Source: an uncultured Mycoplasmatota bacterium
Lineage (GTDB): Bacteria; Bacillota_I; Bacilli_A; RF39; UBA660
Length of the DNA: 38,896 nucleotides
NCBI GenBank assembly: GCA_947303405.1
Contig: CAMYYH010000006.1
Span: 1-38,896, forward strand
Direction of reading: 5' to 3'
The notes below the pieces were generated by a model. The model had not been told where the DNA came from and searched no databases. It worked only from the letters and a program-made list of their open reading frames with translations. Every line of letters starts with the position of its first letter. Positions within the stretch are counted from its first letter, which is position 1. The translations under genes and the position numbers were made by a program. Below are positions 7,314 through 14,793 of the stretch, piece after piece.

Positions 7314-8102
7314 TTAAAATTTTAATTCTCTATTGTCAAACATTGACTTCCCATATTTTCTATATACATCATCAGCAGTACATGAAACCGTATCTTTCAT
7401 TGAATAACCAAGCTTATTTAAAATATTCTCTAAATCCTCTTCAGACTCTCCTTCAACTTCAAAATATGTTGGTATTCCAGGCCAAGTATCTATATCTATT
7501 TCATACCCATCTAAAATATAAGTAATTCTTTCTTTTTCTTGATAACTCTTATAGGAATAACCTAAAGCTTCAAGTAAATTATTAGCTTCTTTAATACTTG
7601 GAACATCAATCTCAGTTTCTAACATTTGTTGAAGCCCTGTTCCATTATCGGCCAAAATATGTTTAACTGCTATTGTAGTCTTATCATTTGTTTGCCTAAC
7701 TCTTATCCATTTTTTTGAATTATTATGATATTTTTTAATAAATCTCACTAATTTGTTATCATTTAAATAATCCAAAACGTTATCTTTTGAACATAAACAA
7801 GATACATTATCAAAACCTATAATCTTTTCTAAACTTTTTTTATTTTTATCTGTTAGAAGATTATCTAACTCAAAGAATAACAGTTTTAATTTTTCAATAG
7901 CTGTTTCATATTTAATTTCACTTTCATTATCTATTAATTGTGTCTTTATATCAACGAATCTACCATATATTGTAGGTAAATCATAAGTATATAAGAATTG
8001 TTTAGTTTCTTTTTTTAATGTTGCACCTAATGACTTTATCTTATCTATAAATTCATCTTTATTAATATCTAGTACTTTAACTTCTAATTCAATTTTCTTC
8101 AT
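7314..8102 (-). CDS. CYTH-domain protein (triphosphate tunnel metalloenzyme-like)
   Basis: 262 aa, SD AAGGAGT before ATG 8102. It starts with the CYTH signature ExExK (IELEVKV). Later strands of the tunnel are visible: KKWIRVRQTNDKTTIAVKH, MLETEID, YQEKERITYIL, YEIDIDTWPGIPTYFEVEGE. These supply the alternating acidic and basic residues that bind triphosphate and metal. Family members are thiamine triphosphatases, tripolyphosphatases and class IV adenylate cyclases. An extra helical stretch of about 75 residues (60-135) lies between the N-terminal strand and the RVRQ strand, longer than in many bacterial members. Neighbours (Ppx-like, NDK-like) support a nucleotide or polyphosphate substrate. 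Confidence 0.88.
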   Translation of the reverse strand: MKKIELEVKVLDINKDEFIDKIKSLGATLKKETKQFLYTYDLPTIYGRFVDIKTQLIDNESEIKYETAIEKLKLLFFELDNLLTDKNKKSLEKIIGFDNVSCLCSKDNVLDYLNDNKLVRFIKKYHNNSKKWIRVRQTNDKTTIAVKHILADNGTGLQQMLETEIDVPSIKEANNLLEALGYSYKSYQEKERITYILDGYEIDIDTWPGIPTYFEVEGESEEDLENILNKLGYSMKDTVSCTADDVYRKYGKSMFDNRELKF

Positions 8103-8135
8103 TATTCAATACTCCTTCAAATATATATTACCCAT

Positions 8136-9011
8136 TTATTTATTATTCTTTTCTTTTATCCATTCAAGTACTAAATTATTTATTTCATCTTCTTTATTAT
8201 GATAAAAATGATCTGCATTATCAATTATTTTATGTTTAAAACTTCTACATCTAATAGCTTTATCTTTTAATATATCTAAATGTAAATAATTATCAGTTTC
8301 TAAAGAACCAGAAAAAGTAAGAATTGGTACATCTATTGAAGCAAACTGTTCCCAATTATTAGAATAACCCATAACAGGTAAATTATCTAAATTAGAATTC
8401 TTTTCATACCAATTATAATAAGTCTTTGAACTCATATACATATAATCTTCAATAATATTACTAAGTAATTTGTTATCTTCTCCCCTATCAATATTATTTT
8501 TAGCTTCTTTAATAAGCTTTTTATAATCTTTTTGTCTTAATAAATGAAGACCTACCATATCTGGAGCACTTGCTAATATCATTCCTAAAATTTCAGGATG
8601 TTTTTTATAATAATAGTAAATAACCTTATTGCATCCATAACTATGTCCCATTAAAATAATACTTTTATATCCTAATTCTTTAGCTTTGCTAATTGCTAAA
8701 TCAATATCTAGAATACAATCCTCAAATATTTCATACATACATCCACATCTTGTATATGTACCATCTTTCATCAATATATCATTTTCTATCGAATAGCCTC
8801 TATTATGAGCATAAATAAATCCTATATTACTTCTAGACAATAGATTACCACACACTATTGCAAAATAATTATCAATTATAGTTTGACACATACCATGAAC
8901 AAATACTACACAAGTATCTTTTTCTTTTGCTTTAAAATGTACCATAGGAAGACGCATTCCATCTTCAGTATATGCATCATTAATAAAATCTACATTATAG
9001 TTAGCCTCCAA
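8136..9011 (-). CDS. alpha/beta hydrolase (copy 1)
   Basis: About 290 aa, cytoplasmic. The nucleophile elbow is GHSYG (LMGHSYGCNKVIYYYYKK), an oxyanion-type HG lies in VVFVHGMCQT, and the C-terminal catalytic His is in NADHFYHNK. The acid is probably the Asp or Glu of SGSLETDN. It is a serine hydrolase of unknown substrate. It is highly similar along its whole length to the gene at 18646-19506. The start is awkward: the only initiator-like codon is TTG 9011, which overlaps the GGAGG ribosome site. The ATG after that SD is out of frame and stops at once. The paralog has an ATG three codons further in, where this copy reads AAC. The real start is therefore unresolved. Confidence 0.85.
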   Translation of the reverse strand: MEANYNVDFINDAYTEDGMRLPMVHFKAKEKDTCVVFVHGMCQTIIDNYFAIVCGNLLSRSNIGFIYAHNRGYSIENDILMKDGTYTRCGCMYEIFEDCILDIDLAISKAKELGYKSIILMGHSYGCNKVIYYYYKKHPEILGMILASAPDMVGLHLLRQKDYKKLIKEAKNNIDRGEDNKLLSNIIEDYMYMSSKTYYNWYEKNSNLDNLPVMGYSNNWEQFASIDVPILTFSGSLETDNYLHLDILKDKAIRCRSFKHKIIDNADHFYHNKEDEINNLVLEWIKEKNNK

Positions 9012-9028
9012 GACTTTTAGAATACTAT

Positions 9029-9925
9029 TTAATTAGAATCATTTATTACACCATTTATTAAATTTAAGTCAGATGGAATAATCCATTTAACATTGGCTTT
9101 TTTAAATAATACTAATGGTATAATAGCTCCACTTCTAGCACCATCCATCCATTTAGGATTGGCTGGCATTAATTCATATAGTTCTTCTAAAGAAATATCA
9201 TAGAATACCTTTTTAGTTCCTTCAATATAGTCTTCTAAAGATACCATGTATTTATGAATCCCATCATCAAATAGAGTATTTGGTACAAGATTAAAACCTG
9301 TTAGAAGTTCAAATCTTTCTTCTCCACCAGTAAATATAGCACAATCATAATCAGCATCTAATGATATATCATTTAGTTTATCAAGAACAAATTGTTCCAT
9401 ATCTTCTGGTGTGTCACCACTATATTTATCATTAACTTTTAAAAAGTTATTTAATAAATCGGCAACTCCGATGTTGATGTTTTGAGAGTTTACTATTTTA
9501 TTACCTGCGAAAGTAACTAATTCTGTGGTTTTTCCACCCATATTGATAATTAATACTTTCTTACCATTATAGTCATTTTCCATAGCTTTAGCTAAGTAAT
9601 AGTTTTCTATACCATGGCTAATTATATTAAAGTGTAAATCAAATTTATCATTGAATAGTTTAACAAGATCTGTTTTTCTATCTTGAACTAGATTTCTAAA
9701 AATACCAGTAACATAAATATTAGTATTATAATATTTTAAATCATATTTACTTTTAATCTCTTCAAAATAATCACATAGTTCTTTTAGATTGTATTCACTA
9801 ATACCTTTTTCTGGATCAAAATCATTTTTAAAGTATATGGAATGCTCCTCTTGTAGAGTTAATTCTTTTTCATAAACATATACTTTAATAGTAGATGATC
9901 CAAGATCAATATAATATCTTTTCAT
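9029..9925 (-). CDS. Ppx/GppA-like phosphatase domain protein
   Basis: 298 aa from ATG 9925. An in-frame ATG at 9937 overlaps the SD GGGAGGA. It begins YYIDLGSSTIKVYVYE, the phosphate-1 loop of the actin/Hsp70/Ppx-GppA fold, followed by YVTGIFRNL (the region where Ppx has TAxxR), phosphate-2 segment VLIINMGGKTTELVTF, and AIFTGGEERF. Ppx/GppA enzymes hydrolyse exopolyphosphate or pppGpp. This protein has only the N-terminal two-lobe part and lacks the helical C-terminal domain of long forms. The loop GSST matches the usual GSNS/T type. It is transcribed after the LysR gene. A palindrome sits directly upstream of its SD. Confidence 0.8.
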   Translation of the reverse strand: MKRYYIDLGSSTIKVYVYEKELTLQEEHSIYFKNDFDPEKGISEYNLKELCDYFEEIKSKYDLKYYNTNIYVTGIFRNLVQDRKTDLVKLFNDKFDLHFNIISHGIENYYLAKAMENDYNGKKVLIINMGGKTTELVTFAGNKIVNSQNINIGVADLLNNFLKVNDKYSGDTPEDMEQFVLDKLNDISLDADYDCAIFTGGEERFELLTGFNLVPNTLFDDGIHKYMVSLEDYIEGTKKVFYDISLEELYELMPANPKWMDGARSGAIIPLVLFKKANVKWIIPSDLNLINGVINDSN

Positions 9926-9936
9926 TTTTCCTCCCA

Positions 9937-9953
9937 TTGAACGTAATGTTCAA
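9937..9953. promoter_or_regulatory. palindrome upstream of the Ppx-like gene
   Basis: TTGAAC-GTAAT-GTTCAA, a perfect 6-bp dyad in the gap between the LysR gene and the Ppx-like gene, touching the SD. The spacing is not a classic T-N11-A LysR box. It may be an operator or an mRNA hairpin affecting the downstream gene. Confidence 0.4.
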
Positions 9954-9984
9954 ATAATTTTATATGCCTATTATAGCACTATTT

Positions 9985-10863
9985 CTACTTAATATAGTCG
10001 ATAAATTTTTGTATGTGTTTAGGCATAATATTATTTTTAAGACTTATTATACCAAATGATATAGATTCTGGTTTAGGAACTGGGTTTAGTTTAGTTAGAA
10101 CTCCTTTATCTAGTTCATCTTTAATATATAGTTCGGTTACGTAACCTATACCGTATCCCAATTTAATAAAATCTATTAAAAGATTAGAACTAGCTATACT
10201 CATTTTAGGTTTAATATTTAGATTATTATCTTGAAAATATTTCTCAACACTAGCTCGAGAATTGGAAGGACTTTCTTGTAATATAATTGGATACTTTTCT
10301 AAGTCTTTAGGAACTAGATCTTCTTTTATTGAAGGATAATAATCTTTATTGGCTACAAATAAATAGTTGGTTTTAGCTAATTCATAATAATCTAAATCTT
10401 TATCTAAGTTAGATGGATATTTACCTATTATCAAATCTATCATACCATTTTTTAGTTTATTAATTAGTTCTTTAGTTGGATCTGTATAAATATCAACTAT
10501 TATATTAGGATAATCTTTATGAAATTCTTCTAAATGTTTAAGTAGGTATTTTTTCATTAGGGTAGTACTTATACCTATTTTAATTGTACCTACTTGATAA
10601 TCATTGAACTCATTAATCATATTATTAGATTCATCTAATAATGTTAAAGCTTGTTTAACATTTAAGAATATCTTTTGACCTATTTCATTTAATACTACAC
10701 CCTTCTTAGTGCGAATAAATAATGTAGTATCTAGTTGACTTTCTAGATTTTTTATTTGCTTAGTTACGGCTGGTTGAGAAATATGTAATAGTTCACTAGC
10801 TTTAGTGATGTTGCCTGTTGAGGCAACAACATAAAAGATTCTATATAGTTCTAAATTAATCAT
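9985..10863 (-). CDS. LysR-family transcriptional regulator
   Basis: 292 aa, the family's usual length. The N-terminal winged helix-turn-helix is textbook (LELYRIFYVVASTGNITKAS, then LHISQPAVTKQIKNLE at about 27-42), followed by the linker helix and a periplasmic-binding-like effector domain from about residue 88 (VGTIKIGISTTLMKKYLL). Two adjacent ATGs (10866, 10863) follow SD GGAGGT. The second has better spacing. The SD lies inside a small dyad (ATAACC-TCC-GGTTAT on the plus strand). It is divergent from the HD-domain gene and upstream of the Ppx-like gene on the same strand. LysR proteins often control the divergent gene and themselves. The effector is unknown. Confidence 0.93.
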   Translation of the reverse strand: MINLELYRIFYVVASTGNITKASELLHISQPAVTKQIKNLESQLDTTLFIRTKKGVVLNEIGQKIFLNVKQALTLLDESNNMINEFNDYQVGTIKIGISTTLMKKYLLKHLEEFHKDYPNIIVDIYTDPTKELINKLKNGMIDLIIGKYPSNLDKDLDYYELAKTNYLFVANKDYYPSIKEDLVPKDLEKYPIILQESPSNSRASVEKYFQDNNLNIKPKMSIASSNLLIDFIKLGYGIGYVTELYIKDELDKGVLTKLNPVPKPESISFGIISLKNNIMPKHIQKFIDYIK

Positions 10864-10905
10864 CATAACCTCCGGTTATCTCGTTAATAAAATATTTGTA
10901 GTTTT

Positions 10906-10934
10906 ATTATATTTAAAAATGAGTCATAATTCAA
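10906..10934 (-). promoter_or_regulatory. promoter of the LysR gene
   Basis: On the minus strand TTGAAT (10934-10929), 17 nt, TATAAT (10911-10906). It lies in the 86-bp divergent region shared with the HD gene, whose own promoter must overlap it. A CATAAT at 10925-10930 is a weak candidate for that one. Confidence 0.7.
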
Positions 10935-10952
10935 TTAGGAAGTGGTGATTTT

Positions 10953-12089
10953 ATGGCAGAAGCTGAACTTTTATATCAGGTATTATATCCCGCAGCAAGA
11001 GGAGATGTTACTCATTTGATTACTTATTATAATGGATTTGAGAAAGAAATGCTATCTGAATGGGTGCAAGAAGGAGATGATTTAGAAGCAAAAAGAATGC
11101 GTCTTACTGGCCCTGCGCATTCTTCAAATAGAATTAATCAAGTTTTTGACTATAGAAAGAGCTTGGCTGAGCAACTATTTAATAGAAATAGATTTCTTAG
11201 TATGGAAGACGGGGCTGATGATTTTGATTATAGAGAAGCAAATAAATGGTCTTATATTTTCAATAATGAGATTGGTTTAAAAACCAAGAAAAGAAAAGGA
11301 CATATAATTACCTGGAAAGCCATTGATTATACATTAATGAAAGCAAATGAAATTGCTCAAAAGAAACATTATGGAGAACGGAGGAAAAATGGTGATCCTT
11401 ATATTGAGCACCCAAGACGAGTAGCCTTTCTTGTTTCACAATATAGCAACTCTAGTGATTTTCGAGAGTTAATGGCGGCTGCGTTACTACATGACGTATT
11501 AGAAAATACAGAAACAACCAGTGAAGAAATTGAAAAGATATTCGGTTCCGTTATATCTAAATGGGTATTAGAATTAACAACTAATAAAGAGGATAAAAAA
11601 AGAGATGGTAAGCAAAATGTCTTGCAGACAAAGATGTGTGGCATGTCCGATCAAGCTCTAACCATAAAGTTATGCGACAGATTAGATAATGTTAATGATG
11701 CAGTTAATGCTAAAGAAGAGTTTAGAATTCATTATATTGATGAGACTATGGGTATATTAGATTATTTACTAAAGAATAGAAAATCTTTTACAGACGTTCA
11801 TCTAGTAATTATTGAACAAATAATAGGTGCTTTAGCAAAACAATGCTTTGAAGATGGAGAAAGAATAAGGAAAGTACAACAATTAGGAGTACAGGTTTTG
11901 GCCCTAATATATAAGAAACCACCTCTTGCTTCGGTGTACTTACCTGGAACTAGCGAAGATGGTGATAGTCCTAGAAAGTTGGGTGGAGAACCTGCTACGC
12001 CCGAAGCAATACTAAGATTGGTTATGAGACCGGATCCAAATGCTAAAGCGGCTTACGAAATATGGAAAGAGATTACGGGTAGAAAGTAA
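10953..12089 (+). CDS. HD-domain phosphohydrolase, (p)ppGpp-hydrolase-like
   Basis: 378 aa, SD AGGAAGTGGTGAT. The HD core resembles the hydrolase half of RelA/SpoT: GDPYIEHPRRVAFLV near 146-160, AALLHDVLENTETT near 175-188, and IKLCDRLDNVNDA near 236. SpoT-type enzymes use a metal-binding HD and an ED pair (HDVxEDT). Here the second acid is Asn (HDVLENT), so the ppGpp-specific ED is altered. There is no synthetase, TGS or ACT domain. The first 120 residues (AEAELLYQVLYPAARGD and onward) are helical and unrecognised. It could be a small alarmone hydrolase relative or another nucleotide phosphohydrolase. The divergent Ppx/CYTH/NDK run fits that theme. Confidence 0.82.
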   Translation: MAEAELLYQVLYPAARGDVTHLITYYNGFEKEMLSEWVQEGDDLEAKRMRLTGPAHSSNRINQVFDYRKSLAEQLFNRNRFLSMEDGADDFDYREANKWSYIFNNEIGLKTKKRKGHIITWKAIDYTLMKANEIAQKKHYGERRKNGDPYIEHPRRVAFLVSQYSNSSDFRELMAAALLHDVLENTETTSEEIEKIFGSVISKWVLELTTNKEDKKRDGKQNVLQTKMCGMSDQALTIKLCDRLDNVNDAVNAKEEFRIHYIDETMGILDYLLKNRKSFTDVHLVIIEQIIGALAKQCFEDGERIRKVQQLGVQVLALIYKKPPLASVYLPGTSEDGDSPRKLGGEPATPEAILRLVMRPDPNAKAAYEIWKEITGRK

Positions 12090-12124
12090 AAACCCCTGTT
12101 TCTATTATAAGAAACGGGGTTTAA
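12090..12124. terminator. bidirectional terminator holding a stop codon in its loop
   Basis: AAACCCC-GTTTC pairs with GAAAC-GGGGTTT, with one T/G position unpaired between the two blocks. It follows the HD gene's stop directly. On the minus strand it also contains the last codons (KPRFL) and the TAA (12105-12107, in the loop) of the XRE-VanZ gene. Confidence 0.85.
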
Positions 12125-12974
12125 TCTTGTTATAAATGATATAGAATAGAAACATTCCTAGATTACATAAGATAATGTCATCTACATCAAATACTCCTAC
12201 TTTAAAGGTATATTGTAATATTTCTATAAAGATAACTATTAAGATAGATATAATAGTATTTATTGCTAATTTATTAATTTTAAACAATTCAATAAGAAAG
12301 TATTCTAAAGGTATAAATATTAAGATATTACCTAATATATTTATAGTAATATTATATAAAGAACCACCATTTATAATAGCTATTATGGATTTGAAGGGAA
12401 CAAAGTTATAACTATTAATATTATGATATCTAGCAAATAGAGCCATATTAAATAGTAATATAATATAATAAACAAATAGTATTATATGTGATATCCTTAG
12501 TACTTTCTTTTTATCTTCTATTCTTTCTACATAGTTATTACTATAAATAATATTACCTATTATCATTAGTATCGAAGATATAATAGTAATGAATAATCTT
12601 ATAAAGTAATTTAGTTCTATATTAGGGTTGTATTCTAATCTTAAGTAATATAAAAATGATAAAATAGATAAAGTATATAATAGTATTATTATTTTATAAT
12701 AGGTATTATGTTTATTAGATTTAGTTAATTCATTATACTCAATTATCTTTTCTATTTCTTTTTTATCATTTTCTCCATTTAATAGTTCAGATACTTCTAC
12801 TTTAAGTTCTTTAGATAAAGGTAACAATAATGATATATCAGGAGTTCCCCGACCTGTTTCCCATCTAGAAATAGCTTTTTCAGTTACATATAATCTACTA
12901 GCTAACTCTTCTTGAGTAATACCTAGTTCTTTTCTTTTAGATTTTATAAAAGAAGATATTTTATTTAGATTCAT
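12105..12974 (-). CDS. XRE-type regulator fused to a VanZ-like membrane domain
   Basis: 289 aa from ATG 12974. The GTG at 12983 belongs to the ribosome site. Residues 1-65 are a Cro/C1 helix-turn-helix (KSKRKELGITQEELASRLYV, TEKAISRWETGRGTPDISLL). After a charged linker come about seven hydrophobic helices. The second half shows the VanZ pattern: NSYNFVPFKSI, NILGNILIFIPLEYF, IEILQYTF, FDVDDIILCNLG. VanZ-like proteins confer or modulate glycopeptide tolerance, but most fusions are unstudied. A membrane-anchored DNA-binding sensor is a reasonable inference. Its start overlaps the end of the upstream membrane gene by 14 nt, so the two are probably translationally coupled. Confidence 0.9.
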   Translation of the reverse strand: MNLNKISSFIKSKRKELGITQEELASRLYVTEKAISRWETGRGTPDISLLLPLSKELKVEVSELLNGENDKKEIEKIIEYNELTKSNKHNTYYKIIILLYTLSILSFLYYLRLEYNPNIELNYFIRLFITIISSILMIIGNIIYSNNYVERIEDKKKVLRISHIILFVYYIILLFNMALFARYHNINSYNFVPFKSIIAIINGGSLYNITINILGNILIFIPLEYFLIELFKINKLAINTIISILIVIFIEILQYTFKVGVFDVDDIILCNLGMFLFYIIYNKIKPRFL

Positions 12975-13602
12975 ATTTATCACTAACCAATCGACAATTA
13001 TTTTTATTTATATAATCATTATATTTTGCATTAGATACTTCATTTCTCTGGTTATAAGATATATATATTATATCATTTAGATTTAGTATTACATAATGTT
13101 TCCCTATACTATAATGATATTTATCCATTGCCCCTTTAGAATAAGCATATGCTTCGTAATGATTATTACAATAGTAATGAGTTTTTTCATATATATCATT
13201 TGTAATGATATCACTATTAATACTATTACCAAACGTAAATGCTAATATAAATAATATAAGTATAAAGTATTTAATACTTATTATGATAACAAGTATAGAG
13301 ATAATCTTAATAATTCTACTCTCTTTAAATCCAATAATAATTAATACTATAATATTAGATAGACCAAATAAGTATTGGAAGATATTCTTAGAAAAAATAC
13401 CTAATAGTAAATATATAATTATTATTAGTGTTTTATACTTAATATGTTTTCTATACTTAATTAGAATGATATTATTAATTATTATTAATAAGTACATAAA
13501 TAGTTGGTATAACATACCACTTATTAACAAGTATCTTAGTATTATATTATATATAATATATAATAGTAATATTGTTAAAGCATAGTTATCTATCTTTGTC
13601 AT
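12961..13602 (-). CDS. polytopic membrane protein, unknown function
   Basis: 213 aa from ATG 13602, which has SD AAAGGAG. Longer in-frame readings to 13683 run through a hairpin and have no SD. Five or so isoleucine-rich membrane helices occupy residues 5-135. They are followed by a soluble tail of about 75 residues with many Tyr and His (KTHYYCNNHYEAYAYSKGAM, GKHYVILNLNDIIYISYN), probably outside the membrane. I do not recognise the family. It overlaps the XRE-VanZ gene downstream, so the two likely act together, for instance as sensor and membrane-bound regulator. Confidence 0.7.
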   Translation of the reverse strand: MTKIDNYALTILLLYIIYNIILRYLLISGMLYQLFMYLLIIINNIILIKYRKHIKYKTLIIIIYLLLGIFSKNIFQYLFGLSNIIVLIIIGFKESRIIKIISILVIIISIKYFILILFILAFTFGNSINSDIITNDIYEKTHYYCNNHYEAYAYSKGAMDKYHYSIGKHYVILNLNDIIYISYNQRNEVSNAKYNDYINKNNCRLVSDKYESK

Positions 13603-13675
13603 AATATTTCTCCTTTCTAGAGAGATATTATTATAATAGTTAGAGAAAGTCATCCTATGAATCGTAGGATTATAA

Positions 13676-13700
13676 AAAGACAATAATATTTATTGTCTTT
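13676..13700. terminator. bidirectional terminator
   Basis: AAAGACAATAA (13676-13686) pairs with TTATTGTCTTT (13690-13700), and on the minus strand a T run follows. It ends the YqfO-like gene. A second hairpin, ATCCTA/TAGGAT at 13652-13670, lies between it and the next gene. Confidence 0.75.
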
Positions 13701-13737
13701 GAACTAGTTTAAAAGATATTCTTCTATTCTATCTTTT

Positions 13738-14076
13738 TTATAAGTCTTCTTCATCTATTAGGGGAATGATATCTATAGCAGGTTCTTCATAAGGATGAAC
13801 CTCTCTTAGTTTAAATATAACTCTTTTAGCTATGTTAATATCACATACTACTTCTAGTTTTTCTTCTTCAATAATTGTTAATTTATCAGTTTCTCCTATG
13901 TAGGGATTTGCTTCTTTATTGGGTTTAGAAGTACCAATACATTTGGTAATCATAGAACAATAGTTATAATTACCTATTATGCCAGCTCCTTCTTCACATA
14001 TAGCATCTCTAACAACTTCTAAGTTCTCTAATGGAACTGTAGTAATAATTTTAACTCTATTGATATTTATATTCAT
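13738..14076 (-). CDS. stand-alone YqfO/NIF3-insert (CutA-like) domain protein
   Basis: 112 aa, SD AAGGAG. It has the PII/CutA-like small alpha-beta fold that occurs as an insert in NIF3/YqfO proteins: VKIITTVPLENLEVVRDAIC at the start, GAGIIGNYNYCSM in the middle, and the diagnostic REVHPYEEPAIDIIPL near the end. Stand-alone versions of this length are common in bacteria and of unknown function. NIF3 proteins use the domain over a dinuclear metal centre, but none of the metal ligands of the catalytic NIF3 part are here. It is a single-gene unit between two terminators. Confidence 0.85.
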   Translation of the reverse strand: MNININRVKIITTVPLENLEVVRDAICEEGAGIIGNYNYCSMITKCIGTSKPNKEANPYIGETDKLTIIEEEKLEVVCDINIAKRVIFKLREVHPYEEPAIDIIPLIDEEDL

Positions 14077-14108
14077 CTTTATTATCTCCTTAATGATAAG
14101 TATAGCAT

Positions 14109-14139
14109 AAAAAAGCTATAAGATTAACTCTTATAGGCT
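14109..14139. terminator. terminator abutting the CAT-like gene
   Basis: GCTATAAG (14115-14122) with CTTATAGgC (14130-14138), flanked by A and T runs. On the minus strand it directly follows the stop codon (14140-14142). Confidence 0.75.
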
Positions 14140-14793
14140 TTATTGTAATACTTGATTAGCATTATCTAATAGTTCTTGGATTTTTATAAAGGCTTGGGAT
14201 AATGGAAAGCCATCAACAAATATATGGCTTACTGTTATATTTAGCATTAATTCATATTTACCATTATTCTCAGTATACTTTCCCCAACATATACGAGGTA
14301 TACATTGAGATGATTGATTATCTGGAATAGGATGGGTTACTTGGGTAAAGTCTACCCAAGGTGTACAAGTTATATAATAATCATCATAGCAATTCTCAGG
14401 ATTATAATTTTCTTTTCTAATATGACTTTGTTTTTTAACCTCTTCTATTTTAGTATGGGCTATTTCATAAAATTCTTTAAACGTATGACAATTTTTAAAT
14501 CTAACATTTTCAAAAGTTCCTAGTTCAGTCATTACTGTAAAAGCTGGATTAATATCCGAGAATATTACTGGTTTATCATCTACTAATCTCATTCTCATTT
14601 CATCTATAGAGTTTAAGCCATTTACTACAATATATAATAAATCTATAAAGAATGATTCTTTCTTATCTTTAACATGTTTTATTAAGTTAGTAACATCCAT
14701 TTTAACATTCATACTACAAGTACTATTAGAGAATGTTTTAAACCAGTCATAAGTCTTTTTTCTTTCGCTATTATTAAAATCTAATTCTTTCAT
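14140..14793 (-). CDS. chloramphenicol acetyltransferase-like protein
   Basis: 217 aa, matching the CAT trimer subunit (about 215-220). The catalytic signature HxxxDG is present near the C-terminus (TVSHIFVDGFPLSQAF). Other CAT landmarks are NPAFTV in the first half and a mid-protein YYITCTPWVDFTQVTH stretch like the CAT segment around SCIPW. CAT moves an acetyl group from acetyl-CoA to chloramphenicol in the cytosol. Many Clostridia and Bacilli carry relatives whose drug specificity is untested, so resistance is possible but not shown. Its ATG shares an A with the TAA of the upstream gene (TAATG), so it is translationally coupled to that unusual protein. Confidence 0.85.
   Translation of the reverse strand: MKELDFNNSERKKTYDWFKTFSNSTCSMNVKMDVTNLIKHVKDKKESFFIDLLYIVVNGLNSIDEMRMRLVDDKPVIFSDINPAFTVMTELGTFENVRFKNCHTFKEFYEIAHTKIEEVKKQSHIRKENYNPENCYDDYYITCTPWVDFTQVTHPIPDNQSSQCIPRICWGKYTENNGKYELMLNITVSHIFVDGFPLSQAFIKIQELLDNANQVLQ

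Noticed and set aside
12175-13585. Two plus-strand isoleucine-rich ORFs (12175-12411 and 13205-13585)
   Set aside because: They are antisense shadows of the XRE-VanZ and membrane genes. AT-rich membrane codons read as Ile/Asn-rich on the other strand, and there is no SD.
13652-13670. Riboswitch leader for the 13602 membrane gene
   Set aside because: There is only a 6-bp dyad plus the upstream gene's terminator. No conserved aptamer pattern could be seen.
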